From Amphimedon queenslandica (Eukaryota; Porifera; Demospongiae; Haplosclerida; Niphatidae): a stretch of 64,000 bases of DNA. Within the stretch, counting starts at the first letter, position 1; each line of letters starts with the position of its first letter. Made by a program: the position numbers and the translations under genes. The DNA lies in contig NW_003546275.1 in the NCBI RefSeq assembly GCF_000090795.2, forward strand, positions 45,179 to 109,178, read 5' to 3'. The notes beneath the pieces are model-generated. The model did no database searches, was not told the origin of the DNA, and saw only the letters and a list, made by a program, of their open reading frames with translations. Shown here piece after piece: positions 1 through 13,586 of the stretch.

Positions 1-19
1 TTTATGCTACGTAAAAGTT

Positions 20-205
20 TGAGCCAATTCCGACTTTCAATTATTCGAGTTATGACCATTTTTAAAAACTACAAATTTCTAAAAAAATACCCTGTACTAT
101 AGCCCATGGTTTTTTTTCCAGAAAATGGCTCTGAAATCACCTCTAATTTTATAATAATATTATTTAAAAATAGATGTACATATTGAAAAGTTTGAGCTAC
201 ATTTC
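20..205 (-). repeat. Interspersed CTATAG-palindrome repeat, hybrid copy
   Basis: One diverged monomer, read on the minus strand, with the usual order: GTCGGAATTGGCTCAAACTTTT, a variable AT-rich part and a palindromic core. The core here reads CCTGTACTATAGCCCATGG, half like family A and half like family B copies elsewhere in the window. It lies downstream of the last visible FN3 exon, so probably in an intron. Confidence 0.7.
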
Positions 206-252
206 TGACAAAAAAATTATTTCTATCCCTTCTCCTTCCCCCTCTCTCTCAC

Positions 253-2649
<2,397 letters not shown>

Positions 2650-3195
2650 GGTGTAGGTGTATACCTGTGTTGGCTGCAAAGTAAAATGGAGTCTACAGAA
2701 GAAGTGATATATATATACATGTATGATTAGAAGACTGATCTACTGTCAGCAAAGTTTACCATTTAGCCAGAGAGCGGGTGTCTGCCTCCTTCTTGCATAC
2801 CTATAGCCTGAGCACCATAAGCAAAGGATGGAGAGGAGAGGAAGAAGGAAGGAGAGGCTCCAACTAAGGAGGAGTGGTTGTGTGTTCTGGACAATTTTAG
2901 GTTTTTCCAAGAATTGTGGGTGCGGTTATTCTAATTATTTTATTAGTGACCACGCCCCGGGCGTGTCACTACTCAGTAACACGTGTTCCCAAAAAGCTCA
3001 GCTGAACTAGTGAACTGCGTGCGGCTGTGAGTGTCTTCAATCTCACTAAGATTGGATAGCCTTCTTCAAAACTTTGCAAATCCAAACTAGTTAGTACTAA
3101 ATTGCTATTCTCTCATTGAATTTTTCAACAGATTCTCTTTTTCTGTGTGTAGTTTTTGCACGAGCTCAACTTATCTAATTAGCTAGCAGTTAGCT
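2650..3195. promoter_or_regulatory. Divergent intergenic region (FN3 gene / unknown gene)
   Basis: 546 bp between two head-to-head start codons. It contains a TATATATATA run near 2708 on the FN3 side, a CACGCCCCGGGCGTG palindrome near 2951 and an ACACGTGT E-box-like site near 2980. It probably holds both promoters. Confidence 0.5.
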
Positions 3196-5048
3196 ATGTC
3201 TTTTGCAACTGAAGAGAAGAAATTGGTTGTTAGGCTATTGTTTGGCATTGTAGAAGTTTTGGAGTCCAAGACACCTGATGAAGCTGTGAACGTGGTGGAA
3301 GACTTTATCCCCGGCATCACACGTGCAATCACCAAACGACCAAATGGGATCGATCGTCAAATCAAGCTTGATTACTTGCTCCCGATGCTCCTAGACCTTG
3401 TTCAGCTCAGAGAGGGTTTCATCAATTTGAGTTCCTTTAAAGCAAAGTTTGATCAGATTGGTGTCGCACTCAGGGCCGAGTTCAAAAATTTTGACAAATC
3501 CAAAACCGACGTATGTTTGTCACTGATGCAGTAGTCACTCCCTCAATTAGCTCAATCAATTTTACTTGCACCTTTCTCTTTGCCTGTGATTCTGTAGTCT
3601 TGTACATTTATTCTAATTAGTGACCATCTTGTCACCTAATTTAATGTATTTATTCATAAGCTTAGCCTGAAACCATTGTAAGCTTCATTGTTATGCTAGA
3701 CAGCAAATGATTAGGAGTTAATACTTTTGCTTTCCTTTTTTGCCTTAAATTTGTTAAGTATTTAACAATTTAGCACATTCATCTTGTTGCTTAATTTGTA
3801 TGTAGCCCATCGCTGCACTTGATAAGCTTCTAAAGATTGCTTCCCCAGAAACTGTCCCTCTCCCTTTGTCTCCACCTCCCGAAAGATCCTCTCTTCACTT
3901 CACTCTCCCTCCACCAAATTTAAAGGTAAAGAAACAATTCCAATTATTATCCAACCATTGTCTGCCTAACCTTGTTCGCTTTACAGGATGAGAAACTAGC
4001 TGGAGAGAATTCAGAAGAGTATTGCAGTGCCTTTGTAGATAGTCCTGCTCCAACTGAATCTTCTTGTTCCCTGTCTTCTGATGGAGAAGATAGGACTAAG
4101 GTATTATTATTTATTATGTGTGTGTGCTTAAAGCCCTCATACAATAGGCAACATGTTGCTAGCAACATTTGTGGTTACTTTGATCTTGTAAGCAACATGT
4201 TGCCAGAAATAGAACAGCCTTCTATTTCTGGCAACATGTTGCTTACAAGATCGAAGTAGCCACAAATATTGCTAGCAACATGTTTGTTGCCTAGTATATG
4301 GTGGGCTTTAGGATAGGGTGGAAAGGACATGGCTTATAAATGGGTTTATTTCTGTCTCTCTTCCTCTAAGGTTGAGCAGCAAACCAAAGCCAGTATTACG
4401 GAGGTAAGTTCTTGAGTTTATTTTATAATTATTATAATTGATGCGATAATAGAGCATTCTGTATACGTTCCCCTACGATGTGACACCAGGGATTATTGAT
4501 CAGCTGCAATCAATTGCTGACTATTCAAATTGCATCATGACGCCCGTAAAGACGTTTCAAGGTAATGGAAGTGGAGGTAGACTTTTTAAGAATGCCGTGT
4601 TGTCCTTTTAATTTTATAGGCACTTCTTTCTTTATAAATGCTGCTAAAGAGTGGGACCGGCGTAAGTGCATTGATGGCTTTCATGATTTTGAAAGAAAGG
4701 TATTTTAAAACTCTCATTCCTTAATCTACTCTCTCTCTCTCTCGCTCTCTCTCTCTCTCTAGCATTCTTCTAAGAAATTTGCCAAAATGTCATCTCTTCC
4801 CACTAGCCCATTGATGAGTCCATCAAGAAGTCCCACCACAGGCAAGTTAAATTAGTAGATATCCTTCAAAGTTCAATGCTATTGTGCCTTTATAAGCCTC
4901 AAAAGCTTTATGTCGTCATATATATATATGCTTTCTCAGATAACGTCAAGTATCATCGTTCACATTTACTTCAGATAAAACGAAACCTGAGAACTGAAAG
5001 TCCGCAACTCTTAGAGTCTCTCTATTTGATTGGTCAGCACTACGACAT
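3196..5048 (+). CDS. Unrecognised protein, N-terminal block (multi-exon)
   Basis: I do not recognise this family. The ATG at 3196 opens a 105-codon exon (3196-3510) predicted to be mostly helical (MSFATEEKKLVVRLLFGIVE...). Further exons can be placed at 3806-3928, 3988-4099, about 4371-4403, 4452-4561, 4620-4700, 4762-4841 and 4936-5048, each flanked by plausible acceptors and donors. The block is soluble, with a Ser/Pro-rich stretch (SLPTSPLMSPSRSPTT) near its end and no signal peptide or membrane segment. The intron after 4841 uses a GC donor (CAG|GCAAGT). No stop codon follows in a credible exon, so the gene probably splices on into the block starting at 5543. The purine-rich sequence before 5543 gives no convincing acceptor, so I keep the two apart. 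A 180-bp foldback lies in the third intron. Confidence 0.5.
4130..4312. repeat. Near-perfect long inverted repeat (foldback)
   Basis: Two arms of about 84-90 bp meet at a 5-base centre near 4216-4220. The left arm from 4130 (TAAAGCCCTCATACAATAGG...) is matched by the reverse complement of the right arm ending at 4312 with only scattered mismatches and one small gap. The self-palindromic 12-mer GCAACATGTTGC occurs in both arms. It lies in an intron of the unknown gene. Confidence 0.85.
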
Positions 5049-5542
5049 CGTGAGTTTACGTTATTTGTCACTGCATGTAGTTTTCCTTTTTTTTTCTTTC
5101 TTTTCCCCTTTAGCTAATGTAGCTCTCTTCCCTTTACTTAATGCATGTAGTGACACATTTTAACCCTTTAATAAATGTGATCTGCATAACCAATTCATTT
5201 GAGTTTACAGTCTCTCTCTCTCTCTCAGTTATCACTTACATTGTATATTATTCAAATCACTTACTTAATCGCTTGTTAATTTAATAGGATTTTTCATCCA
5301 TCATGATCATTTGTGCTTATAAACACTTATCAACAGACACTTTTACTTATTCATTTCTTCATTCATTTATTCACTTCTTCATTCATTTATTCACTTATCT
5401 GTTATGTTACGTAAAATATGCTGGAGATGGAGAGATGTTTGATTGGGAGGGGGGGTGCAAAACTTTAAGGCTTGTTTCTCACTTACATCTGTGAGGGGGA
5501 AGATTGCTGTAAAGAACAAGGGGAGAGAGAGAGAAAGAGAGA

Positions 5543-8500
5543 ATGATGAATAACAACAAGGATTCTCGTTCATCTGTGACAGCTAAGAGGTTCAAGAAAG
5601 CAAAGACTTCTGCAGTGCAGCAAGAGCCTCAGTTTGCAAAAGCTGAAGTTGGTCACAGTGGAAATGCTCAAACTCAAGTTGAGGCATATAGAAACATTCT
5701 CAGAGAAGTGGGCTCAATAAAAAAGAGAGTTAACAATGTAGGCCCTGTAACTAATTGTTGGATTGAATTTTTTCCCAATTTTGTTTGTAGGTATTAACTG
5801 ATTATGATGAATTTTGTGAAGTATGAAAGAAAAGTCTTTGCAGTCTTATACTTTGTGCATATTTCTCTATTTCTGTAGCACAAGAGCAGAAGGACTGATG
5901 ATATTGATGAGAATAATGTTGAGAGGCTATTGCAAAATTATGAATCAACCCAAAGAGAAAGAGATTTGGTAAGTAAGCATTCAACACACAAACTGCTGTG
6001 ATATTAATTTCCTTGTGATACCATTATATAGATACTGCAGTCTCTGAAAGCTGTAAGCATTTGCATAACACACAGACACCATTAACAAAAATTCCCGTTT
6101 GTAGTTCTTTAAGAACCATATCTCATATTTCAAAGATTTATCGGTAAAAATATTATCATCTTAGGCCTTTTCCATATATACTTTTAATATTAAAGTATCT
6201 ATGCCTTTTCACACTGCGCACAGTTTACAGTTTTTAAAGCGCTCCATGTGCTTTTTGTTGATACAGCTCAAATAATGCGCATGGATCTTGTTCTCACTAG
6301 CAGCTGAATTGTGTATCATTTTGTGTTCTTCTTGCCTTTGGTTTACATTGATCGCACAGCGTAACTTTTCGCCATTCGTCGCACAGCAACCGTGACACCT
6401 CTCAAGGTGTGATACGCACAATCCCTACACATTAGCATTACCCTTTGCGAGTATGAAAAGGCATTTAATCATCATAATCATAATTTAATCATCATAATCA
6501 TAATTTAATCATTCCTATGTATGTACACCGTGTTTTCTTGTATACTGCAGCTTCCATCTGCTGTTGATACTCCAGATCTACAATTGTTAGATCTAGACAT
6601 TGATGAAGAGAGATTCATGTATGCATATACTATAATCCACACAGTGTTGTATAGACCATATAGGAATGCCTGGAGAGTCGTATTGTCTGATATTAACAAG
6701 CTGTCTGAGATTAGCAAACAGCTTGTTGGGATGGGAAAACTAATCAACAAGTATTTACTTTCAGAAAACAACATTCTTAATTTATACCAAAACTTATTCT
6801 TTTGCTGCAGGCTGCCAATATTAATTAAAGGCATCAAAGGAGAGGTTTATTATTTGTTAATAATTTTTTTTAATTTGTAGGAGATTCTTCAGTAGAAAAG
6901 TCCCAGGTGGACCACTTAAGAGACATATTTACTAAAGAAGCAATGCAGAATTTAAGGTATTAAGTTCCTATGCCAGTACATATTGAGCAATAGTAGTGTT
7001 AAACAAAGTGAGATAGTGTAAGATCCATCCATAAAGCATAAAGTGTTAGTAATTGATAACAGTAGACTTGCAACTGAATCAAATAACTAAGCCTTAAATA
7101 GCATAGTACAAAGGAAAATGTTAAATAATGACAAGTATTAACAGAAGAAAGATTTATAATGGAGTTTCTTTTCAATGCCTTTAATTCTCACTTTTCTTCT
7201 CATCTTGCCTCTCACCCTTAGAATAACAAGGCAACTACAAGAAATGAATAAGGTTATATGTGAAATCCTAACTATACTAATAGTGACAGTGCATCATCTA
7301 CTCTTGCTTGCATGCATTTGTACTTGTCATTTTTTTATGACAGGAAGTAGCTGCTTTGAGAGAGCAAAATAAGGAGCTCCTTAGTAAGAAAGGGAATGGA
7401 GATAATCGGCCAGCTCTTCAAATGCATAACAGTCTAGAGCAGGCATATGCAGTTAGTTCAGATGTTATTTGAATCCATAATCTCTGCTTCCAGAAAATCC
7501 AACAATTGCAATCAGAAATTGCAGACTCAAAAGAAAAGGAAAAAGTAGCTGTTTCCGCTGCTTTTGCATCTCCACCTAAGAGAAATGAAGGTTGCATACC
7601 AGTATGTGTATATATATATATGAAATTAGATTCACTTGTACTTTGTGTTGTATCCCATACACATGCACATAGCATGAACAAAAAACTGATGATGTGGCGG
7701 CTCGTAGGACACTGAAAATACCTGATTCTTATACTGTAGAGAAGTAATCATATGCAATATGTGCATGTTTATAAGACTCATTGCAGTCAAGAAAATAAAA
7801 GTGAAAAAGAGACTACTGACAATGTATCAATTGCACCTACTCTTGTGAAAAGTACAAACTAATTAGCAGCAATGCTTCTGAATTAATTTTTACTGAATAT
7901 AGATGATGCTAAAGAGCCTGAGCCTTTGTCTAGTGGAAAGGAAGAAACCAAAAAGCAACAAGTAAAGGAAGTGACACATGCTTGTAGACCAAAGCTACTA
8001 AGTAAGCATTGTATGATATAAGGAGGAATGATGGCTTTGTGCTTCATTAACTAGGGAGATCAGTGCAAGAGAAACCAATACAAAAGAAAAGCAAATCTAA
8101 ACCTGAAGTAAAATCATAAGCCATTATCATTATTATTATTGTTATCATTATTATGAAGAATCTGCTTAAGATGAGCAAGATTGATTTCAGTTCAGTTTTC
8201 ATGCCGATAACCCCAGAATTGGCTCCACCGGTAACAGCAGTCAAATCGCCACGATATTTCACTCCTGCTGGCTACAAGGGGAGGATCCCCTCTGCTGTAG
8301 CATCACCTGCACCACTGCATATAGGCAACCCAAGCTCATCTCCTTTGAGTATTCAGGAATCTTCCATATCTGCAAGCGTCTCACCTTTCCTTCCTCCTAT
8401 AGAAGCTCCTCCAGTACTGGTGCATGAAAGAGAGGAGCCAAAACTAGAAGAGAAAGAAAGTAAGAAAATTTATGATACTTCTCTGTGTAATAATGTTCAT

Positions 8501-9025
8501 TTTGCAGGTGAAACACGAAAGTTGGAAAAAATTAAAAGTTCCTACAAACCACTCTCTGCAAACAAGACATTCATGCATCGTCATCGAAGTCACTGGAAGC
8601 CAATTTTGGCTGCAGTGAACAAGCAAGAAACAATACAAGAAGATCCTACAGTGACATCCATTCAATTTCTGGGCCCTGATGATGGAACAAGGACAGTAGG
8701 AGCAGCAAAGTACAACAGGCCAGCCTGGGTAAGGAAGCAAGGCAGTAATAATGGATCAAAGAGAAGCAACTGTGGTTCCTTGTCAATGGCAGTTCAAGGG
8801 AAAAGGTTAACCGATCAAAGAGCCATCACTGAAGGAAGGAGAGCTGAGCAGCCATACAGATCAAGATTGCCAATGGAAGCTTCAGGAGGACAGCAGGGAG
8901 ATAGACCTGGAGCATCAAGACAGGCTATGGGACATCAGCCACAAACAGTGCAGAGATCAGTTCGAAACCAGCACAATCCGCAAACACTTCAGCTTCATTA
9001 TATCAACTTCTCTGATGTGCTGTAG
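5543..9025 (+). CDS. Unrecognised coiled-coil/low-complexity protein, C-terminal block
   Basis: Many small exons, family not recognised. From ATG 5543 (MMNNNKDSRSSVTAKRFKK) the chain runs through short helical exons at about 5791-5820, 5879-5969, 6032-6052, 6105-6145 and 6551-6750. It continues with coiled-coil-like segments near 7223-7610 (RQLQEMNKEVAALREQNKEL, KIQQLQSEIADSKEKEKV) and a Lys/Glu-rich part near 7900-8107. A 51-nt in-frame intron (8108-8158) that contains a stop joins this to the last large exons. These carry a Pro/Ser-rich region (FTPAGYKGRIPSAVASPAPL) and a basic, Gly/Gln-rich tail ending LQLHYINFSDVL. A further 48-nt intron lies at 8460-8507. No enzyme motif, signal peptide or membrane helix is visible. 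It may be a scaffold or cytoskeletal protein, and may be one gene with the 3196 block. Confidence 0.5.
6201..6464. mobile_element. MITE-like element with terminal inverted repeats
   Basis: 264 bp bounded by ATGCCTTTTCACACTGCGCA on the left and the inverted TGCGAGTATGAAAAGGCAT on the right. The interior is richer in CpG than the surrounding AT-rich intron and has no coding capacity. I could not identify a target-site duplication. The right end abuts a 20-bp tandem repeat. Confidence 0.5.
6464..6512. repeat. Short tandem repeat, 20-bp unit
   Basis: About 2.5 copies of TTTAATCATCATAATCATAA directly after the MITE-like element, within the same intron. Confidence 0.85.
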
Positions 9026-9296
9026 ATACAGTCCTGTACATAGACACACTGCACTTAACTGTAGACATAAACTGTACACAGTCCTAGTCAATACATATAT
9101 ACACACACATTATACATGTAAATGGAACATAAGCTGTACAATAAATAATCATCATAAAATTTAGTAAACGTAATTAATGATACACTGTATTTTAGTAAAA
9201 GTCTTATGACTGCTTTATTTCACTTTAAAGTCATGACAGAATGAAGGAAGAAAAAGGGAGGAGGGATTGAGGGAAATTTTAAACAAGTTAATGTTG
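9026..9296. other. Convergent intergenic region
   Basis: 3' UTR space between the unknown plus-strand gene and katanin p80 on the minus strand. AATAAA sites near 9140 (plus) and TTTATT near 9214 (minus polyadenylation signal) fit the two ends. Nothing else seen. Confidence 0.5.
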
Positions 9297-12200
9297 CTAA
9301 TCTAATAGGGAGAATGTTTCCATTAGGCCACTTTCCTTGACAACACGTGAGAGCAAAGGGGAAGGTGTGGCCAGATCCTCTCTTATCTGACAGAGATGGG
9401 AATAGGAAATCTGACACCTCTCTAACCTAATGTAACCAAAAAATAAATTTGATGGCAATTAATAATAAAATAATAATAACAATGCAAACCTTTCTTCACG
9501 AGCTAAGTCAATGCCCTGTCCAGCAGTAGGTGTCGTCTGATGTCTAATATTAGAAATTATGACCGAAGCAAATGATTTTAGTATCAACTTGATAGCAAAA
9601 GTAGCACAAGATAAATACCTAGCAAGACAGTAATGAAGGACACTTGGGGAACAGGGTTTCCCACAAGATTGTCAAGTTACTCAAAAATTGAGCCAAAGTC
9701 CCTGTACTATAGTAGTACAGGGTATTGCAACAAAAATCACAAGGAGAGAATTCTCCTTTTTTCTAATTTTTTCTTATACATATACAAGTTTTAATGTTGT
9801 ATAAAAAGTTTGAACTGATTCTGATCAAATTCAAATTTTTTACAAATTTTTAAAGTTGCTTCAAAATCGGGCCAAAGACCCTGTACTATAGTACAGGGTC
9901 TCGAGCCAAATTTCGCCAAAAATGACTAGGAGAGAATTCTTCATTTTTATAATTTTTTCTTATACATATACATGTTCTAATGTTGTATATCAAGTTTGAA
10001 CTGATTCCGATCAAATTTAGATTTTTTATGAATTTTTAAAGTTGCTCCAAAAACCATGTACTGTATTGTAGTGCTTGTCAGCTCATGAAGCTCATGCTGT
10101 TTAGCTCACTTAGCATGCTTTGTGTGAGGAAACCCTGCCAGAGAATAATAAATAGTAAATGCAATACCTCTCGTGCTTGCTTTTCAATAACAATCTTAGT
10201 TCTGGTAGTATCAATACTGCCATATCCAGACTCCATAATGACCTACACATCACCCAATAATTAACAGAGTGGACCAGGCTTCATGATAAAGAAAGGCTCT
10301 ATTATCATACACACTTCACCTCTTTAAGTTGAGTATTGATAACAGATCGATAATAACTGATTGGTCCCCACTGTTGACAGCTACTTCAAGAGCACCCTAA
10401 CAACAACAACAACAACGACAACAAAAACAATAACAACAACAACAACAACAATTGATAATAATATAACGAGGGACTCACTTTTGGTTCAGATAGAGACCAT
10501 TCTGATCTCACTTCTTGCAATAATTTTAATCTGTTTCTCAACATACTGCAAACATCAGAATGAGCTAATAATAATAAAATTTAAATATTAAATAAAATAA
10601 ATAAATAAATAATAATAATAATTAATACCTTCATTGATATCTCTCTCTAACTCGGGCCCACCATAATAGGAGTCTTGTGGGTGTGGCTAACGAGAAATAA
10701 AAATGAAGTACATCAAAAGTAATGCACATCATGTACTTTATTAATATCAAAGGAGGGTATGTGGGGGCGGGGCTCAGGAGGCGGAGTTTGAACCAAAGGA
10801 GGTTGAAATGGCAAAAAATTTTTACCTTTAGGTGGCGTCCTAACTAAAAATATAATAATAATAATAATGATGATGATGATGATGATGATGATATAATATC
10901 ATAAATAATTACCCAATTGCTCTCTGGCTTTAAACAGCATCTGCCTATCCTCTGACTGCAATTCCTTTGGAGGAGACTCATCACATTCACCCACCTCCCT
11001 AGAGACAGGAATGAAGGACAGCAGGGGATATACTCAGTAGTAGTACAAGTGTACCTCTCCTCTTCCTCCTCCTGTGGGGGTCCTGTTGGTTGGGTCAGAG
11101 GTCGTTCAATCTCTTCCTCGCGATACTGAAACTTCTGTCTTACGCTAAAATATAACACAATCATAACTGCTGGTCTTAATTGATGCAAATAATTCTGGAC
11201 CATTTTTTAAAGAACGGCATTACCTTTGGTAGTCTCTCTTCTTCTCAGAGTGTGACCACGGCTTTAGTTTCTTGAAATCAATACACCAGAGGCTGACCAT
11301 TGTAGAGGAATAAGACACGCCTACCTACAGGAAGATATGATATCACATGATACTAACCAAGGTGCACTCTCTGAGGAACTTCAGTAAAAAGGGCAATGAC
11401 CAATAATAGTGCATGTACATGTTTTGACTTTTGAGAAATAGTGCTTTAAAAGGAAGGCGAGAGTTACATGTAAGCACTATTACGAATTAAATCTTCTACA
11501 AGTTCTCCAAAGGAAAGGCCACAGAAACTTAACAGAATGGATGGATACATGAACTTTTAATTTTGATTTATTCTGGAGCTCTTTGCTCATGAATATACAT
11601 GTGTTCCTTACAATCTGATCCCCAGAGAGCTGCATGCTGGCTGTCTTTCCCCAAGGTATGGAGAGATAGTCCAGTTGAAGGCTTGGCTCCCAGCTATGAA
11701 CTCTCAGGCAATCCTGGGAAGCGCTAAAGATAACGTTGGCTTCGGAATGAAAGAGTATCTTTCTGATACCAAATCCTTCAGGGGGAGATGTGGAGATAAG
11801 CGATAGAGTCTCAAGGTCCCAGTAACTGATAGTCCTAAACAAAGAATACATGGAACATTTAATTTAGTAAGTATTGGTATTATCACATGTATGCAGGGTG
11901 ATCACTATTTTTTTAAAGAAAGTTTGAAAAATTCGTAAAAATCCAATTTTGATTGAAATCAGTTCAAACTTTCTACGCAACATAAGAATATGCATATATA
12001 TTAGAAAAAATATATAAAAATGAAGAATTCTCTACTTTTCATTTTTGGCGAAATTTAGCCAAAATCCCTGTACTATAGTATAAGGACTTTGTGAATGAAT
12101 GAATGCAGCAGCTATTGGGGTGAGGCCATACCATGGACTATATGCATGTGTCTTGCTAATGGCGTTATATACCTGTCACTACTGGCAGCTGCTAGTAAAA

Positions 12201-13395
12201 GCTCCTTGGGATGAAACTGGATATCGTTAACAGGCAAAGAGTGAGTACTGAACTCCTTCAAACACTTCCCAGCATTAAGATCCCACAACTAGAGGAATAA
12301 AAAATTACAAGTCTCACTCTCTCTCTCTCTTTGATTTACTAACTCTGACTGCATTATCGGAGCTTGCTGATACAAGCCATTTACCATCAGGGCTGAACTG
12401 TATCCCATTAATCACGTCGCTATGTCCTTTATATGTATACAGACAACCTTTCCTCCTAACATCCCACAGCTGCAACAAAGAATAAATAAATTAATAAACA
12501 AACAAATAAATAAATAAGTAAATAAATAAAGAGGTAAGTACATAAATAAACAAATAAATAAATAGAAAATGGATTCACTTTTATGTTGGTGTCCATAGAG
12601 CCTGAGGCTAATATGTCGCCATAGCGATGGAAATCCAGACAAGATATGGAGGACTTGTGTCCGCTTATGCTTCTAACAACTGAGAGAGAGAGAGAGGGGG
12701 GGGGGGAGAGAGAGAGAGAGAGAAAGAGAAAGAGAGGGGGGGGAGAGAGAGAGAGCGAGCTGATTAAATAATTAATAGATGGATAAACATACCTTTATTT
12801 TCATTCAAATCAAATACTTTAAGGGAGCCTGAACGAGACCCCGCCCCCAACCAGCTCTCACTCCCATTGAATGTTATACATTCTATTGGTGAACTTAATC
12901 CAGAAATACTCTAAATAAATAAATAAATAATAATATATTTAAATAATAACAATATTGAATCATAAAGCCCTATATCATAAGTACATGAGATTGCACTGTT
13001 TTTTGCAAGGAGAATAAAATTAGAAATCTGCCTCACCTTCCTTATAAGGAAGCAACAGCTACTTGGTTCTTATCCTCAATAATAAATCACCCACTTAACA
13101 AAATAAACCAACCAAAACTCTTGTTGCAAGGATTATGCAATTTAATTTTTTTACAGGTAGCCCAAATATGATTTTAATTTTTTTACAGAGATATTTTGAG
13201 GTTGTCCAACTAGCCATAGATTAACTCTCTTGTCTTCTCCGCCAGTGGCTAGTGTACGGCCAGTGAACGGACTGAGGCAAGCACACAGTACATCACTGCC
13301 GTGAGCTACAAATTCACCTAAAAAGAAAGAGAAGCTCATACATCAAAGTAGGCAAACTCACTGATCTTCCAGTTACTCTTTGCATTTGAGGCCAT
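9297..13395 (-). CDS. KATNB1: Katanin p80 WD40-containing subunit B1
   Basis: Regulatory and targeting subunit of the microtubule-severing enzyme katanin, acting at centrosomes, spindles and ciliary bases. Exon 1 at 13395 gives [12 protein letters not shown] and splices to [19 protein letters not shown]. The following exons give the remaining WD40 blades in order: 12.9-12.8 kb ([18 protein letters not shown]), 12.7-12.6 kb ([20 protein letters not shown]), 12.47-12.35 kb ([20 protein letters not shown]), 12.29-12.17 kb and 11.84-11.61 kb ([14 protein letters not shown]). After a charged linker, the con80 domain that binds katanin p60 is intact: [14 protein letters not shown] near 10.5 kb, [14 protein letters not shown] near 10.35 kb, [20 protein letters not shown] near 10.2 kb, [14 protein letters not shown] near 9.58 kb, and a final exon ending FSLLD-stop at 9297. 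Blade order and both domains match the animal orthologue across its length. Confidence 0.93.
9665..10085 (-). repeat. CTATAG-palindrome repeat, family A, two to three monomers
   Basis: Reverse-orientation copies in a KATNB1 intron, with the cores CCCTGTACTATAGTAGTACAGG near 9702 and CCCTGTACTATAGTACAGGG near 9879. Flanks match the consensus seen at 59 kb (AAGTTTGAACTGATTCYGATC). Confidence 0.85.
11900..12095 (+). repeat. CTATAG-palindrome repeat, family A, one monomer
   Basis: One forward copy in a KATNB1 intron: TTGAAATCAGTTCAAACTTT, then ATGAAGAATTCTCTACTTTT, ending in a degraded palindrome CCCTGTACTATAGTATAAGG near 12067. Confidence 0.8.
12681..12755. repeat. (GA)n/(G)n microsatellite at a splice acceptor
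   Basis: GA on the plus strand, so CT in the sense of KATNB1. It runs directly into the acceptor CTCTCAG of the next exon and serves as its polypyrimidine tract. Confidence 0.9.
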
Positions 13396-13586
13396 TTAAA
13401 GGCGGGAATTATTTGTAGGCGGAGCTCGGAGCAAATAAAGAGAGATCACTGATCACGTGAGGTTATAACTACACACGTGCAAGCACGTGTCTGTAGTAAA
13501 ATTAATTTTTAATTTATGAAAAATAAGACTTGAAGCAAAACTGTAACAATAACAATGATGAATTAAGAAATAATAACAATAATAAT

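Noticed and set aside
6209-6421. Minus-strand 70-residue frame inside the MITE-like element
   Set aside because: No homology that I recognise, lies wholly inside a repeat and antisense to the host gene; probably chance.
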